From Streptomyces iconiensis (GTDB taxonomy: Bacteria > Actinomycetota > Actinomycetes > Streptomycetales > Streptomycetaceae): DNA of 64,000 nucleotides. The notes beneath the pieces were generated by a model that had not been told where the DNA came from, searched no databases, and saw only the letters and a list, made by a program, of their open reading frames with translations. Shown here piece by piece: positions 47,277 through 56,174 of the stretch. The first letter of the stretch is position 1, and each line of letters begins with the position of its first letter. Position numbers and translations under genes: made by a program. The stretch spans positions 1 through 64,000 of the forward strand of contig NZ_JANCPR020000017.1 of the NCBI RefSeq assembly GCF_028657195.3, given 5' to 3'.

Positions 47277-47399
47277 GGCCAACTGCCCGTTCGCCGCGCT
47301 GAGTTCGCGCTGAGTTCGCACCGCCTTCTCGCGTACCGAGTTCGCACCGCCTCTTCGCGCGCTGAGTGCGAACCGTCGTCCCGGGCTGTGCCGGTATGG

Positions 47400-48164
47400 C
47401 TATTTGAGGTGGGTGAGGAGCGCGTCCAGTGCCTTGACCAGAGCCTCGGAGTTGGCCGTGTCGAACCATGTGGTGCGGAGGCGCTCGTTGCTTCCGTTCG
47501 GCGTCTCGTGGTCACCCGCGAGCTGGTGCAGGGAGCGCGTACCGTCGCCCAACGCGCGCCCGACGCCCTGGAAGAGGCTGCGGACGTAACGGTCCGCGTC
47601 CTCGGAGGGGATGCCCTGTCGGGCGGCCCAGTCGGTGAGCGTGGCCAGGTACCAGTAATGGGCGGTCAGCGTGCCCGTCAGTGTGGAGAAGACGCTGAAG
47701 TCCGCCTCGTCAGCGACGGGGAGCGCCTCGCCAAGGCGGTCGAAGAGTGCCTCGACCGCCGGGTGGGAGGGGTGGGTGACGGTGACGGACCGGCGCTCGC
47801 GGGCCGCGGGCAGCGGGATGGCACGCACCAGGGGAGCGTCGGTGCCGAGCGTCTGGCGCAGTTCGCCGATGCTGACGCCGGCGATCACGCTGACCACGAT
47901 GCGGTCGCTGCCGATCCGGAGCCCGGCGAGCGCCTCGGAGTGACCCACGGGGCGGACGGCGAGGATCACCACCTCGGAGTGGTTCACCACGTCCTGGTTG
48001 TCAGCACACACCTGCACGCTCGGATACCGCTGGGACAGCTCGGCCGCCGCATGGGCGCCGCGCGGCGAGAGGTAGACCTCCGGTGGTTCCTCGACGCCGT
48101 CGCACAGGCCCGCCACGATGGCCCGGCCGATCTCGCCCACGCCGATGATCCCGATGCGTTCCAC
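47400..48164 (-). CDS. pyrroline-5-carboxylate reductase-like protein (ProC family)
   Basis: A 254-aa NAD(P)-binding protein: Rossmann loop GVGEIGRAIVAGL near residue 8, the VVILAVRP segment, and the C-terminal dimerisation helices with HETPNGSNERLRTTWF where ProC has the TPGGxNEQ block. Classical ProC makes L-proline from pyrroline-5-carboxylate. The altered C-terminal motif and lack of proline genes nearby suggest a paralogue acting on another imine or nitroso compound. GTG 48164 has GGGGAG 5 nt upstream; the longer frame to 48458 runs through a tandem repeat and was rejected. Confidence 0.8.
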   Translation of the reverse strand: MERIGIIGVGEIGRAIVAGLCDGVEEPPEVYLSPRGAHAAAELSQRYPSVQVCADNQDVVNHSEVVILAVRPVGHSEALAGLRIGSDRIVVSVIAGVSIGELRQTLGTDAPLVRAIPLPAARERRSVTVTHPSHPAVEALFDRLGEALPVADEADFSVFSTLTGTLTAHYWYLATLTDWAARQGIPSEDADRYVRSLFQGVGRALGDGTRSLHQLAGDHETPNGSNERLRTTWFDTANSEALVKALDALLTHLK

Positions 48165-48301
48165 TGCGTCTCCCCGCGGTCCTTCCAGCGCTGACCTGCG
48201 CCTCGATACGCAGGCCACCGCAGAGTGTAGGTGCCAACAGCGTGCGCGCGGAGGCCGCCCGTTGCGGGAGGAGTTCTCGGCGTCTGCGCGGTCTGCGCGG
48301 T

Positions 48302-48355
48302 CCGAGCGGCCTCCGCGATCCGAGCGGCCTCCGCGGTCCGAGCGGCTTGCGCGGC
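48302..48355. repeat. 18-bp tandem repeat, three units
   Basis: CCGAGCGGCCTCCGCGAT, then CCGAGCGGCCTCCGCGGT, then CCGAGCGGCTTGCGCGGC, with shorter related CTGCGCGGT units before them. It lies between the ProC-like gene and the maleylpyruvate isomerase-family gene, both on the minus strand. Confidence 0.75.
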
Positions 48356-48373
48356 CTGGGCGGCCTGGGCGTT

Positions 48374-49114
48374 CTACGGGGAGAAGACGTTCGCCCACAG
48401 CGGGGCAAGGGTCGTATCGCCGGTGATGTTCACCGTGTTGAGGGGAAGCCGGTTCCACAGGACGAGGTTGAGCTCGGCTGCGGGGCCCGCGAGGTCGCAG
48501 TCGGCCTCCCCGGCGGGCTGCGCCGTGCGTGCCGTGCGGGTCGGGTCCTGGAGGTCGATGGTCCAGGTCGCGCCGGGTACGTCCGTCGCGTGGACGCGCA
48601 GGGTCCTGGGCGCCTCGGTGTACAGGGGGCGGTTGCCGCGCGGGTAGAAGCCGGTGAGCAGTTCATCGATGCCGTCGGCCGCGAAGGCCGGGTCGACGGG
48701 GGAGAGCGGGATTCCGCCCGCCTGCTCCGCGTCCACGCGGTGCATCGACACCTCCTGTGCCTGCCGGCGGGCCCAGAAGTCCAGTGGCGAGGGCGCGGGC
48801 AGGAACGTACAGCAGTCCAGGTCGGCCGGGGCCGTGGTCAGCGTCTCCAGCAGCAGACCGAGCCCTTCGCGCAGCCACGGCACGAGTTCCTTGTCGCTCA
48901 TCTCCGGTGCGCCTTCGGGCCGTTCTATCTTCTGTCTGCGCTCGGCCATGTTGGCCCTGGCCCAGCGCTGCATGCTGCCCAGGTGCGCGGCCAGATCGCG
49001 CACCTGCCAGTCAGGGCACGAGGGAACCGGCGCTGCGGGGTCGGTACGTTCGACGGCGTCGGCGAAGAGGTTTCCCTCGCGGCGCAGGGCTTCGATGTAC
49101 TCGGATGTCTCCAC
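48374..49114 (-). CDS. maleylpyruvate isomerase / DinB-like mycothiol-dependent family protein
   Basis: A 246-aa protein with an N-terminal DinB-type four-helix metal-binding domain of the mycothiol-dependent maleylpyruvate isomerase type (TIGR03083). The likely metal ligands are the His of DLAAHLGSM (near 45), a central Glu, and the His of EVSMHRVDAE (near 125). The C-terminal ~100 residues form the SCP2-like MDMPI_C domain. Such proteins use mycothiol as a cofactor for isomerisation or conjugation. GTG 49114 directly precedes the first helix. The substrate is unknown. Confidence 0.82.
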   Translation of the reverse strand: METSEYIEALRREGNLFADAVERTDPAAPVPSCPDWQVRDLAAHLGSMQRWARANMAERRQKIERPEGAPEMSDKELVPWLREGLGLLLETLTTAPADLDCCTFLPAPSPLDFWARRQAQEVSMHRVDAEQAGGIPLSPVDPAFAADGIDELLTGFYPRGNRPLYTEAPRTLRVHATDVPGATWTIDLQDPTRTARTAQPAGEADCDLAGPAAELNLVLWNRLPLNTVNITGDTTLAPLWANVFSP

Positions 49115-49205
49115 GCGGCGGAGTCTGCCAGCCCGCCTCGCGGCACCGCGACACGATTTGCCGCTCTTGTGGCCGGCCTTCGCGGGGCGCAGGTCACAGG
49201 AGCCC

Positions 49206-50066
49206 TCACCCGTCGAGCGCCGGTGTCGGTGTCGGGTGTGCCATGTCCAGGAGGAGCATCGCGTCGTGGTCAGGGGTGCCGGGGGTTGCCTGGTGGGCGA
49301 CGAGGCGTTGGCCGTCCGTGCGGGAGAGTGCCATGACCTCGTAGGAGAGGGTCATCTCACCGACGTGCGGGTGCAGGTAGTGCTTGACTCCGCCGCCCCG
49401 CGTCTGGACCTCGTAACGCTCCCATACGCGTGCGAACACCGGGCTCTTCCTCGTCAACTCGCCTACAAGAGCGGCCAGTTCGGGCTGGTCGGGGTCGGCC
49501 CCCGCCGCCGCGCGCAGGTGCGCGACGCTGTGCGCCACCCGCGTCTCCCAGTCCTTGAAGAGCTTCCGGCCCTGGGGGTGGAGGAACATGTACCGGGTGA
49601 TGTTCCGGCGGGGCGCCGGCCACTCCTCGATGCCGGGGAGCAGGCGCAGCCCGGGGCTGTTGGCCGCCAGGAGGTCGTTCGTACGGCTGACGACGTACGC
49701 GGGCGCCGGGCGCAGCGCCTCCAGGAGCTGGAGCACCGAGGGCCTGACCGCACGGTCGACCGGCCGTGCGGCGCCGCCGTTGTGCGCCGCGAGGGCTGCC
49801 AGGTCGCGCAGCCGCTGGAGCGCGTCACCGCGCAGCCGCAGCGCCCGGCCCAGTGCCTCCACCACCTCGGGGCTCGGCCGTGATTCGCGGCCACGCTCCA
49901 GCCGCGTGTAGTAGTCGACGCTGACCCCGGCGAGCGTCGCCAGCTCCTCACGGCGCAGGCCCGGAGTGCGGCGTATCCCCGTACCGGCCGGAAGCCCCAC
50001 ATCCTCCGGCCGCACATGCCCGCGCCGGGCCCTGAGGAAGCGGCCCAGTTCCGTACCCTCGCTCAT
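49206..50066 (-). CDS. XRE-family regulator, MmyB-like
   Basis: A 286-aa regulator with the same layout as the one at 46443: HTH FLRARRGHVRPEDVGLPAGTGIRRTPGLRREELATLAGVSVDYYTRLERGRE followed by the MmyB-like domain (APAYVVSRTNDLLAANSPGLRLL). Divergent from a DHA2-family efflux pump with a GGCCCTG-A-CAGGGCC palindrome between them. This suggests that it senses a lipid-like ligand and controls the pump. Confidence 0.88.
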   Translation of the reverse strand: MSEGTELGRFLRARRGHVRPEDVGLPAGTGIRRTPGLRREELATLAGVSVDYYTRLERGRESRPSPEVVEALGRALRLRGDALQRLRDLAALAAHNGGAARPVDRAVRPSVLQLLEALRPAPAYVVSRTNDLLAANSPGLRLLPGIEEWPAPRRNITRYMFLHPQGRKLFKDWETRVAHSVAHLRAAAGADPDQPELAALVGELTRKSPVFARVWERYEVQTRGGGVKHYLHPHVGEMTLSYEVMALSRTDGQRLVAHQATPGTPDHDAMLLLDMAHPTPTPALDG

Positions 50067-50111
50067 CCGGCCATTGTCGCAACCAGTGCGTCACACGAGC
50101 ACCATGTGGGG

Positions 50112-50126
50112 GGCCCTGACAGGGCC
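50112..50126. promoter_or_regulatory. operator candidate between XRE and MFS genes
   Basis: GGCCCTG (50112-50118) and CAGGGCC (50120-50126) form a perfect 15-bp palindrome centred on A, 46 nt from the regulator start and 67 nt from the pump start. Confidence 0.5.
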
Positions 50127-50192
50127 TGGCACCGCGCTCCCCCGAAGGGTGCGGTCTGCCGGGGGGACGGGGGCGCGGGCGAGGGTGAGGGC

Positions 50193-51782
50193 ATGTCGAT
50201 CTCCCCCTCCCGGCCACCTGCTGGTGCCGATGTCGTAGCTGGTGCCGCTGTCGCAGACGGCCCCGGTGCCCCAGCCGGCACCGAGATTCCCGGTGGCACA
50301 CCGGAGGCACCGGGACCGCCGGAGGCACCGGGACCGCCGGAGGCGCCCGGGTCACCAGTGCGGGCCGCACCGCCGAAGCGGGCCGCACCGCCGAGCCGGG
50401 CCGCACCGCCGAAGCGGGGTGTGCCGCCGGCCAGGCAGGGTGCCGTGCTGGTCGCGGGGCTGCTCGGGTTCTGCGTCATCACCATCGACGTCTCCGCCGT
50501 GAACGTCTCGCTCCCCGCCGTGCGTGCCGGGCTCGGCGCCGGGATGTCCGGGCTCCAGTGGGTCGTCGACAGCTACACGCTCTTCTTCGCGGCGCTCATG
50601 CTGTCCGCAGGCGCCCTCTCCGACCGTTTCGGGGCGAAACGCGCGTACGGCTCGGGCCTCGTGCTCTTCACGCTCGCGTCCCTCGCCTGCGGGTTCGCAC
50701 CCACGCTGGGCGCGTTGATCGCGGCGCGGATCGCGCAGGGTGTGGCCGCCGCAGCGATGATGCCCGCCTCGCTGGCGCTGATACGGCAGACCTACGACGA
50801 TGCCGCGCGGCGCGCGCGTGCCATCGCGCTGTGGACGGCCGGTGGCGCCGTCGCCATGGCGGCGGGGCCCGTGCTCGGGGGTGCGCTGATCACGGTGTGG
50901 GACTGGCGGGCGGTCTTCTTCGTCAACGTTCCCGTCTGTGGCCTCGCGTTCGCGCTGCTCGTCCTGCGTACGGGACGCTCGCCGCGCCGCGCCGCCTCCT
51001 TCGACCTGCCGGGCCAGTGCGCCGCAGTCGTGGGCCTCGGCGGACTGACGTACGCCGTCATCGAGGGCGGCCACGCCGGTTACGGGAGCGGGGTGGTGCT
51101 GGGGGCCGTCGCGCTGGCGTTCGTCGCGGGGGCCGTCTTCGTGGTGGTGGAGGCACGGCGGTCCGATCCGATGGTGCCGCTTGACCTCTTCCGGCTGCGC
51201 GCCGTCTCGATGCCGGTCGTCGTCGGCTTCGCGGCCAACGCCGGGTTCTACGGTGCCGTCTTCGCGCTCGGTCTCTTCTTCCAGCAGGCGCGCGGACAGT
51301 CGGCGCTGTCGGCGGGAACGATGTTCGTGCCCATGGCGCTCTCGACCGCCGCGCTCAACCTTCTCTCCCCGCGCCTGACCGCCCGTTACGGCCCGCGCGC
51401 CGTCATCACCGCGGGGCAACTCGTCCTGGCGACCGGCCTGTTGGGCCTCACCCTGACCGGCGCGCACACCCCGGCACCGGCCGTCGCGCTCCTGATGATC
51501 CCCGTAGGCGTCGCGGGCGCCACCGTCGTTCCCGCGCTCACCACGCTCCTCCTCGACCACACCCCACCCGAGCGCGCCGGCACGGCCGCCGCCGTCCTCA
51601 ACACCAGCCGCCAGACGGGCGGAGCGCTCGGCGTCGCCGCGTTCGGGGTCTTCCTCGCCGGACCGGTATCCGGCTTCGTACCGGGCCTGCACCTCGCCCT
51701 GCTGGCCGCGTCCGGGTTCGTCGCGGTGACCGGTGTCGCGGGGTGGGCGCTGCTGGGGTCCGTCCGCCGTGAGCTGCCGTGA
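50193..51782 (+). CDS. DHA2-family MFS efflux transporter
   Basis: A 529-aa drug:proton antiporter of the 14-helix EmrB/QacA class: FCVITIDVSAVNVSLPAVRAGLGAG and QWVVDSYTLFFAALMLSAGALSDRFGAKRAYGSGL are motif D1/A, with motif C near AAGPVLGGAL. The first ~80 residues are a hydrophilic Pro/Ala/Gly-rich tail made of two 18-bp repeat arrays (PEAPGP and RAAPPKR repeats). If translation began at GTG 50421 instead, this tail would vanish and the N-terminus would be of normal length. ATG 50193 is kept because purine-rich GAGGGTGAGGG precedes it. Confidence 0.85.
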   Translation: MSISPSRPPAGADVVAGAAVADGPGAPAGTEIPGGTPEAPGPPEAPGPPEAPGSPVRAAPPKRAAPPSRAAPPKRGVPPARQGAVLVAGLLGFCVITIDVSAVNVSLPAVRAGLGAGMSGLQWVVDSYTLFFAALMLSAGALSDRFGAKRAYGSGLVLFTLASLACGFAPTLGALIAARIAQGVAAAAMMPASLALIRQTYDDAARRARAIALWTAGGAVAMAAGPVLGGALITVWDWRAVFFVNVPVCGLAFALLVLRTGRSPRRAASFDLPGQCAAVVGLGGLTYAVIEGGHAGYGSGVVLGAVALAFVAGAVFVVVEARRSDPMVPLDLFRLRAVSMPVVVGFAANAGFYGAVFALGLFFQQARGQSALSAGTMFVPMALSTAALNLLSPRLTARYGPRAVITAGQLVLATGLLGLTLTGAHTPAPAVALLMIPVGVAGATVVPALTTLLLDHTPPERAGTAAAVLNTSRQTGGALGVAAFGVFLAGPVSGFVPGLHLALLAASGFVAVTGVAGWALLGSVRRELP

Positions 51783-51833
51783 CCGCCGGCCGGGGTGGCC
51801 GGTCGGGCAGCCGGTCGGGAGGTGACCGGTTGG

Positions 51834-51866
51834 GGGCCGATTGAGGGCCGATTGAGGACCGATTGG
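51834..51866. repeat. 11-bp tandem repeat (GGGCCGATTGA)
   Basis: Three consecutive units, the third changed to GGACCGATTGG, between the MFS gene and the secreted hydrolase gene. Confidence 0.7.
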
Positions 51867-51969
51867 TTGGTGTCCGGCCGGTTCATCCGTTCCGTCCACC
51901 CGGAAAGTGATGCCGGCGGATGACTTTCGTCGGTGTGGTGGGGCGGGCGCCGCTCTCTAGGTTCGTTCC

Positions 51970-53196
51970 ATGATCCGAACTCGTCGTAGCGCAGCAGCGG
52001 TTGTCCTCGGGGTGGTCCTGCCCCTGTCCCTGGTCGGGGCGTACGTGGCGAACGGTGAGGAGCCGTCCGCCTCTCAGGAGAGGGACGGCGCCGAGTCCCC
52101 GCGAACGGGCGCCGGTCAGCGGCTCGCCATCCCGGACCTGTCCGGGCCGTACGCCGTCGGGAGGGACACACGGCACCTCGTGGACAGGGAACGCCGCGAC
52201 ATATGGGTGCCCAAGGCGGCGGGACGGGAGCTGATGCTCTCGCTCTACTACCCCGCGCGTGCGGGCGGCGGCCGTCCCACCCGCTACATGACCCATGCGG
52301 AGGCGAAGCTGCTGATCGAGGGCCAGAAGTTGGGGGGCCGCGTCGGCGCGGGGCAGCTCGCCGATACCCGTACGCACGCCCGCGCCGGGGCGCGGCCGGT
52401 GGCCGGGAAGCACCCGCTGGTCGTCCTCTCGCCCGGGTTCACGGCCTCGCGTGCCACCCTCAGCCTGCTCTCCGAGGAACTGGCCTCGCGCGGCTACGTC
52501 GTTGCCCTGCTGGACCACGCGTACGAAACCTTCGGCACCAGTTTCCCCGGCGGACGCACCCTGACCTGCGTCGCCTGCGAGACCGTCGAGAGCGCCCCGA
52601 CGGACAAGGCGGAGAAGAAGGTGCTGGCCAAGGCCGCGACGAACCGGGCCGCCGATGTCTCCTTCGTTCTCGACGGGTTGCTGGGCCGCGGCCCCTCCGT
52701 CTGGAAGCACGCGTCGATGATCGACCCCAAGCGGGTCGGTGCCGCGGGCCACTCGCTGGGCGGGAACACCGCCGCACGCGCCATGGCCACCGATCCGCGC
52801 GTGCGCGCGGGCGCCAACCTGGACGGCACCTTTTTCGCGCCCGTACCGCGCAAGGGCCTGAACGGGCGTCCGTTCCTGATGCTCGGCACCCAGAAGGGGC
52901 ACTCGCCCGGCGGCGAGGACACCACCTGGGAACGCGACTGGCGGCGCCTGAACGGTTGGAAGCGCTGGCTCACCGTGGCCGATTCCGGCCACTTCACCTT
53001 CACCGACCTGCCCGTACTCGCCGGCCAACTCGGCCAGACCGACCCCTCGGCCCCCCTCTCCGGCAAACGCTCCGGAGAGATCACCACCACCTACGTCGCC
53101 GCCTTCTTCGACCACGCCCTACGAGGCAGCGCCCGCCCTGTGCTCGACCGGCCGACGCCGTCCAACCCCGAAGTCACCTTCCACGAGCCCCGTTGA
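51970..53196 (+). CDS. secreted alpha/beta hydrolase, platelet-activating factor acetylhydrolase-like
   Basis: A 408-aa protein with an N-terminal signal peptide or anchor (about 1-27, RTRRS then a hydrophobic stretch). The alpha/beta-hydrolase core carries the nucleophile GHSLGG with S262, an Asp in GANLDGTFF, and the His in DSGHFTFTDLP, as in PAF-acetylhydrolase-like esterases. HPLVVLSPGFTASRATLSLLSEELASRGYVV is the oxyanion strand. It probably acts outside the cytoplasm on short-chain esters or oxidised lipids. It has its own promoter region and no operon partner. Confidence 0.86.
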   Translation: MIRTRRSAAAVVLGVVLPLSLVGAYVANGEEPSASQERDGAESPRTGAGQRLAIPDLSGPYAVGRDTRHLVDRERRDIWVPKAAGRELMLSLYYPARAGGGRPTRYMTHAEAKLLIEGQKLGGRVGAGQLADTRTHARAGARPVAGKHPLVVLSPGFTASRATLSLLSEELASRGYVVALLDHAYETFGTSFPGGRTLTCVACETVESAPTDKAEKKVLAKAATNRAADVSFVLDGLLGRGPSVWKHASMIDPKRVGAAGHSLGGNTAARAMATDPRVRAGANLDGTFFAPVPRKGLNGRPFLMLGTQKGHSPGGEDTTWERDWRRLNGWKRWLTVADSGHFTFTDLPVLAGQLGQTDPSAPLSGKRSGEITTTYVAAFFDHALRGSARPVLDRPTPSNPEVTFHEPR

Positions 53197-53284
53197 GCAC
53201 GGAACGGGCCCCGGACCGCACGGCCCGGGACCCGTTCGTTCACCTTGTGCCCTTGAATCCTTATGCCCTCGTGTCCTTGAGTCC

Positions 53285-53533
53285 TTACGCCTGCGAGCGG
53301 GCGTACGTCGTGAACGCGGCCCAGGTGTGGGGTGTCAGGGTGAGGTGGGGGAGGGTGGTGTCCTTGGAGTCGCGGACGTGGATCGCCTCGGGGCACTCGG
53401 CGACCTCGACGCAACTGTCGCCGTCCCCGCCGCTGTGGCTGGACTTGTGCCAGGTGAGGGCTACTTCGAGGCAGCTGTCGCCGTCGGTGCCGCTGTAGCT
53501 GGACTTGAACCAGTTCAGACCTCTGGTGCTCAT
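53285..53533 (-). CDS. DUF397 protein with duplicated domain start
   Basis: An 82-aa DUF397 protein. The motif WxKSSxSG-DGDSCxEVA occurs twice, at about 8-25 and 28-45, then one full C-terminal part (VHVRDSKD-type, LTLTPHTWAAFTTYA). DUF397 proteins accompany XRE/DUF5753 regulators in Streptomyces, as in the whiJ and abaA developmental modules. ATG 53533 overlaps the stop of the XRE gene (ATGA), so the two are cotranslated. Confidence 0.9.
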   Translation of the reverse strand: MSTRGLNWFKSSYSGTDGDSCLEVALTWHKSSHSGGDGDSCVEVAECPEAIHVRDSKDTTLPHLTLTPHTWAAFTTYARSQA

Positions 53534-54369
53534 AGCGCTCCTCGCATCTGAGTCAGCAGGCTCACGGTGTCCTCGGGGGTGAGAGCCTGTGATCGCATCC
53601 TGGCATAGCGCAGTTGGAGCACACTGACCTCTTTCGCGTCAGAGACGAGGAAGCCTCCTCGTTGGCCCTCGCAGTAGGCGTACCAGACACTGTCGGGCGT
53701 CTCCAGCAGTTGGAGCGGGCCATCTAGGCCACTGTGGTTCTCACGAACCAGAGGCATGACCTGGACGTCGATGTTGCGCAGGTTCATCAAGTCCAGCACC
53801 GATTCGATCAATTCCCGTGTGACGTCTGCCCCACCAGTCCTCCTGAGGAAGAGCGCTTCTTCGACGATGAAGCTGAACGCTGTCTCTTGACGTTCCCGCA
53901 GCATGCGCTGTCGGTCGAGGCGCGTTGCGATCTGCGCTTCGACTCGGGCGTCGGACTGGGGCGGCACACTGCTCTGGAATGACGCCCTCATGTACGCCTC
54001 GGTCTGCAAGAGCCCGGGAACGATCCGGCACTCGTACGTGCACAGGCTGATCGCCTCCCTCTCCATCCTGGCCCACATGCGGAACCAGGCCGCCAGGCCC
54101 GGGTTGCGGGATAGGTAGCGGGCGGCCTTGATGATGGTGTTGAAGGCCATGAATGTGGCGTCGGCCCGGCGGGGGAAGTCGTGGGGTGGGAAGCGGCGGC
54201 CCTGTTCCACGGAGCGGAGCGTGTGGGGTGAGTACCCGATGAGGGGGGCCGCCTGCTCCTGGGTGAAGCCGCGGTGTTCGCGGAAGGACTGGACGATCGA
54301 GCCGAACTCGCGCAGGCTGTCGGAGGATTCGGGCTCGCCGGAGCCCCAACGCTCGTCGTAGTCGGTCAT
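53530..54369 (-). CDS. XRE-family regulator with DUF5753 domain (WhiJ-like)
   Basis: A 279-aa DNA-binding protein: XRE HTH at about 20-75 (FGSIVQSFREHRGFTQEQAAPLIGYSPHTLRSVEQGRRFP) and a DUF5753 ligand or interaction domain (LCTYECRIVPGLLQTEAYMRA...). ATG 54369 has GGAGG 9 nt upstream. It is coupled to the DUF397 gene and divergent from a small histidine-kinase-like ATPase gene. The three make up the well-known streptomycete developmental regulator set, though the target process here is unknown. Confidence 0.92.
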   Translation of the reverse strand: MTDYDERWGSGEPESSDSLREFGSIVQSFREHRGFTQEQAAPLIGYSPHTLRSVEQGRRFPPHDFPRRADATFMAFNTIIKAARYLSRNPGLAAWFRMWARMEREAISLCTYECRIVPGLLQTEAYMRASFQSSVPPQSDARVEAQIATRLDRQRMLRERQETAFSFIVEEALFLRRTGGADVTRELIESVLDLMNLRNIDVQVMPLVRENHSGLDGPLQLLETPDSVWYAYCEGQRGGFLVSDAKEVSVLQLRYARMRSQALTPEDTVSLLTQMRGAL

Positions 54370-54460
54370 ATACCGGCACCTCCGGTGTCGCATCAGTCCC
54401 ACGCCCATGGGAACTCACCCAGGGTTACTGGATGTTGGGCGTACTGTCTACGGCCGGAAC

Positions 54461-54482
54461 TGGTACGCGGCGCCGCGTACCA
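54461..54482. promoter_or_regulatory. 22-bp perfect palindrome upstream of the ATPase gene
   Basis: TGGTACGCGGC and GCCGCGTACCA are exact complements without a spacer, 46 nt upstream of the ATP-binding protein gene and 91 nt from the XRE start. Likely an operator in the divergent promoter region, perhaps for the XRE protein. Confidence 0.6.
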
Positions 54483-54528
54483 ACGGAGTTGCTGGTCACG
54501 CGGCTTGCGGGGCCGCCACCGTGTACGT

Positions 54529-54993
54529 ATGCACGCCACCTCACAGGCCCAGATGCCGATTACCGTACGTGTGTTCTGCCAGCGCTTCTCCGCCACCCGG
54601 CGGGGCGCACGGCTGGCGCGGCTGCTCGTGCTGCACCAGCTCGACGAGTGGGGCCATCCGTACGGCAGCCCCGTGTCCGAGGACGTGGCGGCGATCGTCG
54701 CGGAACTGGCGTCCAACGCGGTGCTGCACGGCAGGGTGCCGGGGCGGGACTTCGAGGTGCGGATGGCGCTGGAGGGTGCGGAGCTGGTGCGCGTCGAGGT
54801 GACCGACACCCGTGCGGACTCGCGGCCTCCGGCCTCGGCGGCGGCGCCTTCGGACGAGGCGGAGTCGGGGCGCGGGCTGCTGATCGTCGAGGCGCTGAGT
54901 ACGCGGTGGGGCGTGCTGGAGGGTGCGGCGCCGTTGAAAGCGGTGTGGGCGGAGGTCTCGGTGCGACGGGGTGGCGGTGTGGGCGGGGTGTGA
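54529..54993 (+). CDS. anti-sigma-factor-type ATP-binding protein (HATPase_c_2)
   Basis: A 154-aa GHKL ATPase-fold protein like RsbW/SpoIIAB. The N-box is AAIVAELASNAVLHGRV, the G1 region VEVTDTRADSRPP, and the G2 region ESGRGLLIVEALSTRWG. Such proteins can bind a sigma factor or phosphorylate an anti-sigma antagonist. In Streptomyces many are partners of DUF5753/DUF397 proteins, as the divergent genes here suggest. ATG 54529 was selected because the fold starts shortly after it. Confidence 0.86.
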   Translation: MHATSQAQMPITVRVFCQRFSATRRGARLARLLVLHQLDEWGHPYGSPVSEDVAAIVAELASNAVLHGRVPGRDFEVRMALEGAELVRVEVTDTRADSRPPASAAAPSDEAESGRGLLIVEALSTRWGVLEGAAPLKAVWAEVSVRRGGGVGGV

Positions 54994-55218
54994 CCCCCGG
55001 CGCCTGGCACGAGGTCTGTCGGGGAGCTGTAGGTGGGCACGGGACGGGCACGGGTGCGGCTGTCGGCGGATTGTCGGTGGGCGTGGGGGAGTGTGGGGCT
55101 GTGGGCCCGCCGGGTCCATTGGGTGCGTCGGGTCTCCGTCGGGTCCGCCGGGTCCTTGGGGTGCCGCCGGGGCTGGAAGCGGCGGGACGCCTGCCAGTGA
55201 GAGTGCGAGGAGAGCGCG

Positions 55219-56160
55219 ATGTCGTCCGTAGCCCGTGTCCGGTCGTGGGATGTTCACCGCTTGCCCGCTGCCGGAGGACGTACGTTCCTGGTCACGGGTG
55301 GGAACGCGGGCATCGGGTACTTCGTGGCCGAACAGCTGGCCGGTACGGGCGCCACCGTCGTGCTCGGCAGCAGGGACGCGGTGAAGGCCGAGGCGGCGCT
55401 CGCCTCGATCAGGGCGCGGGTGCCCGGGGCCGCGGTGCGCCATCTGCGCCTGGACCTGGCCGAACTCGGCTCGCTCAAGGCGTCCGTCGACGCGCTGGGT
55501 CTCGACCGCCTCGACGGGGTCGTGCACAACGCGGGTGTCGCGCTGGACCACCCGCCGCGGCAGGAGACGAAGGACGGGCACGAGCTGATGTTCGGCGTCA
55601 ACCACCTGGGGCACTTCGCACTGACCGCCTGGCTGGCGCCCCTGCTGGAGGCGGCGGGCAGCGCGCGGATCGTCACCACGGGCAGCTTCGCCGCCAAGTC
55701 CGAACGCCTGGACCTGGACGACCTCCAGAACGTCCGCGACTACGACCCCGAGCGCACCTACGGGCGCTCCAAACTGGCGCAGATTCTCTTCGCGCTCGAA
55801 CTGGACCGCCGCCTGCGCGCAGCGGGCAGTACGGCGTTGAGCGTGATCGCCCACCCGGGCGGAGCCCTCGACGGGCTGACCCCGTCGCGCCCGCCGGTTC
55901 ATGTCCGTACGACGGGCGAGCGGCTGCGGGCGCTGCCGCTCGGACTGTTCGTCCAGGGCAAGGAGGCGGGTGCCTGGCCCGCCGTCCGGGCCCTGCTCGA
56001 CCCGGAGGTGCGGGGCGGGCAGATGTGGGGCCCCCGGATGTTCGAACTGCGCGGGCGGCCCCGTAACGCACCCCTCTGGAAGCACCTGACCGACACCGAT
56101 GTCGCGGCCGGGCTGTGGGAAGCTTCCCGCGAACTGGCGGGTGTGGAACCGGAGTTCTGA
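55219..56160 (+). CDS. SDR-family oxidoreductase, retinol dehydrogenase-like
   Basis: A 313-aa short-chain dehydrogenase: cofactor loop TGGNAGIG near residue 27, GSRD after beta-2 (NADP preference), VHNAGVA, NHLGHFAL, and catalytic Ser (TTGSFAA), Tyr and Lys (TYGRSK). The extended C-terminus resembles the WW-domain oxidoreductase/retinol dehydrogenase subgroup. AGGAGAG precedes the ATG. The 225 nt upstream are GT-rich with CGGGTCC repeats and no clear control element. Confidence 0.88.
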   Translation: MSSVARVRSWDVHRLPAAGGRTFLVTGGNAGIGYFVAEQLAGTGATVVLGSRDAVKAEAALASIRARVPGAAVRHLRLDLAELGSLKASVDALGLDRLDGVVHNAGVALDHPPRQETKDGHELMFGVNHLGHFALTAWLAPLLEAAGSARIVTTGSFAAKSERLDLDDLQNVRDYDPERTYGRSKLAQILFALELDRRLRAAGSTALSVIAHPGGALDGLTPSRPPVHVRTTGERLRALPLGLFVQGKEAGAWPAVRALLDPEVRGGQMWGPRMFELRGRPRNAPLWKHLTDTDVAAGLWEASRELAGVEPEF

Positions 56161-56174
56161 GCGCCCGGCCGTCC

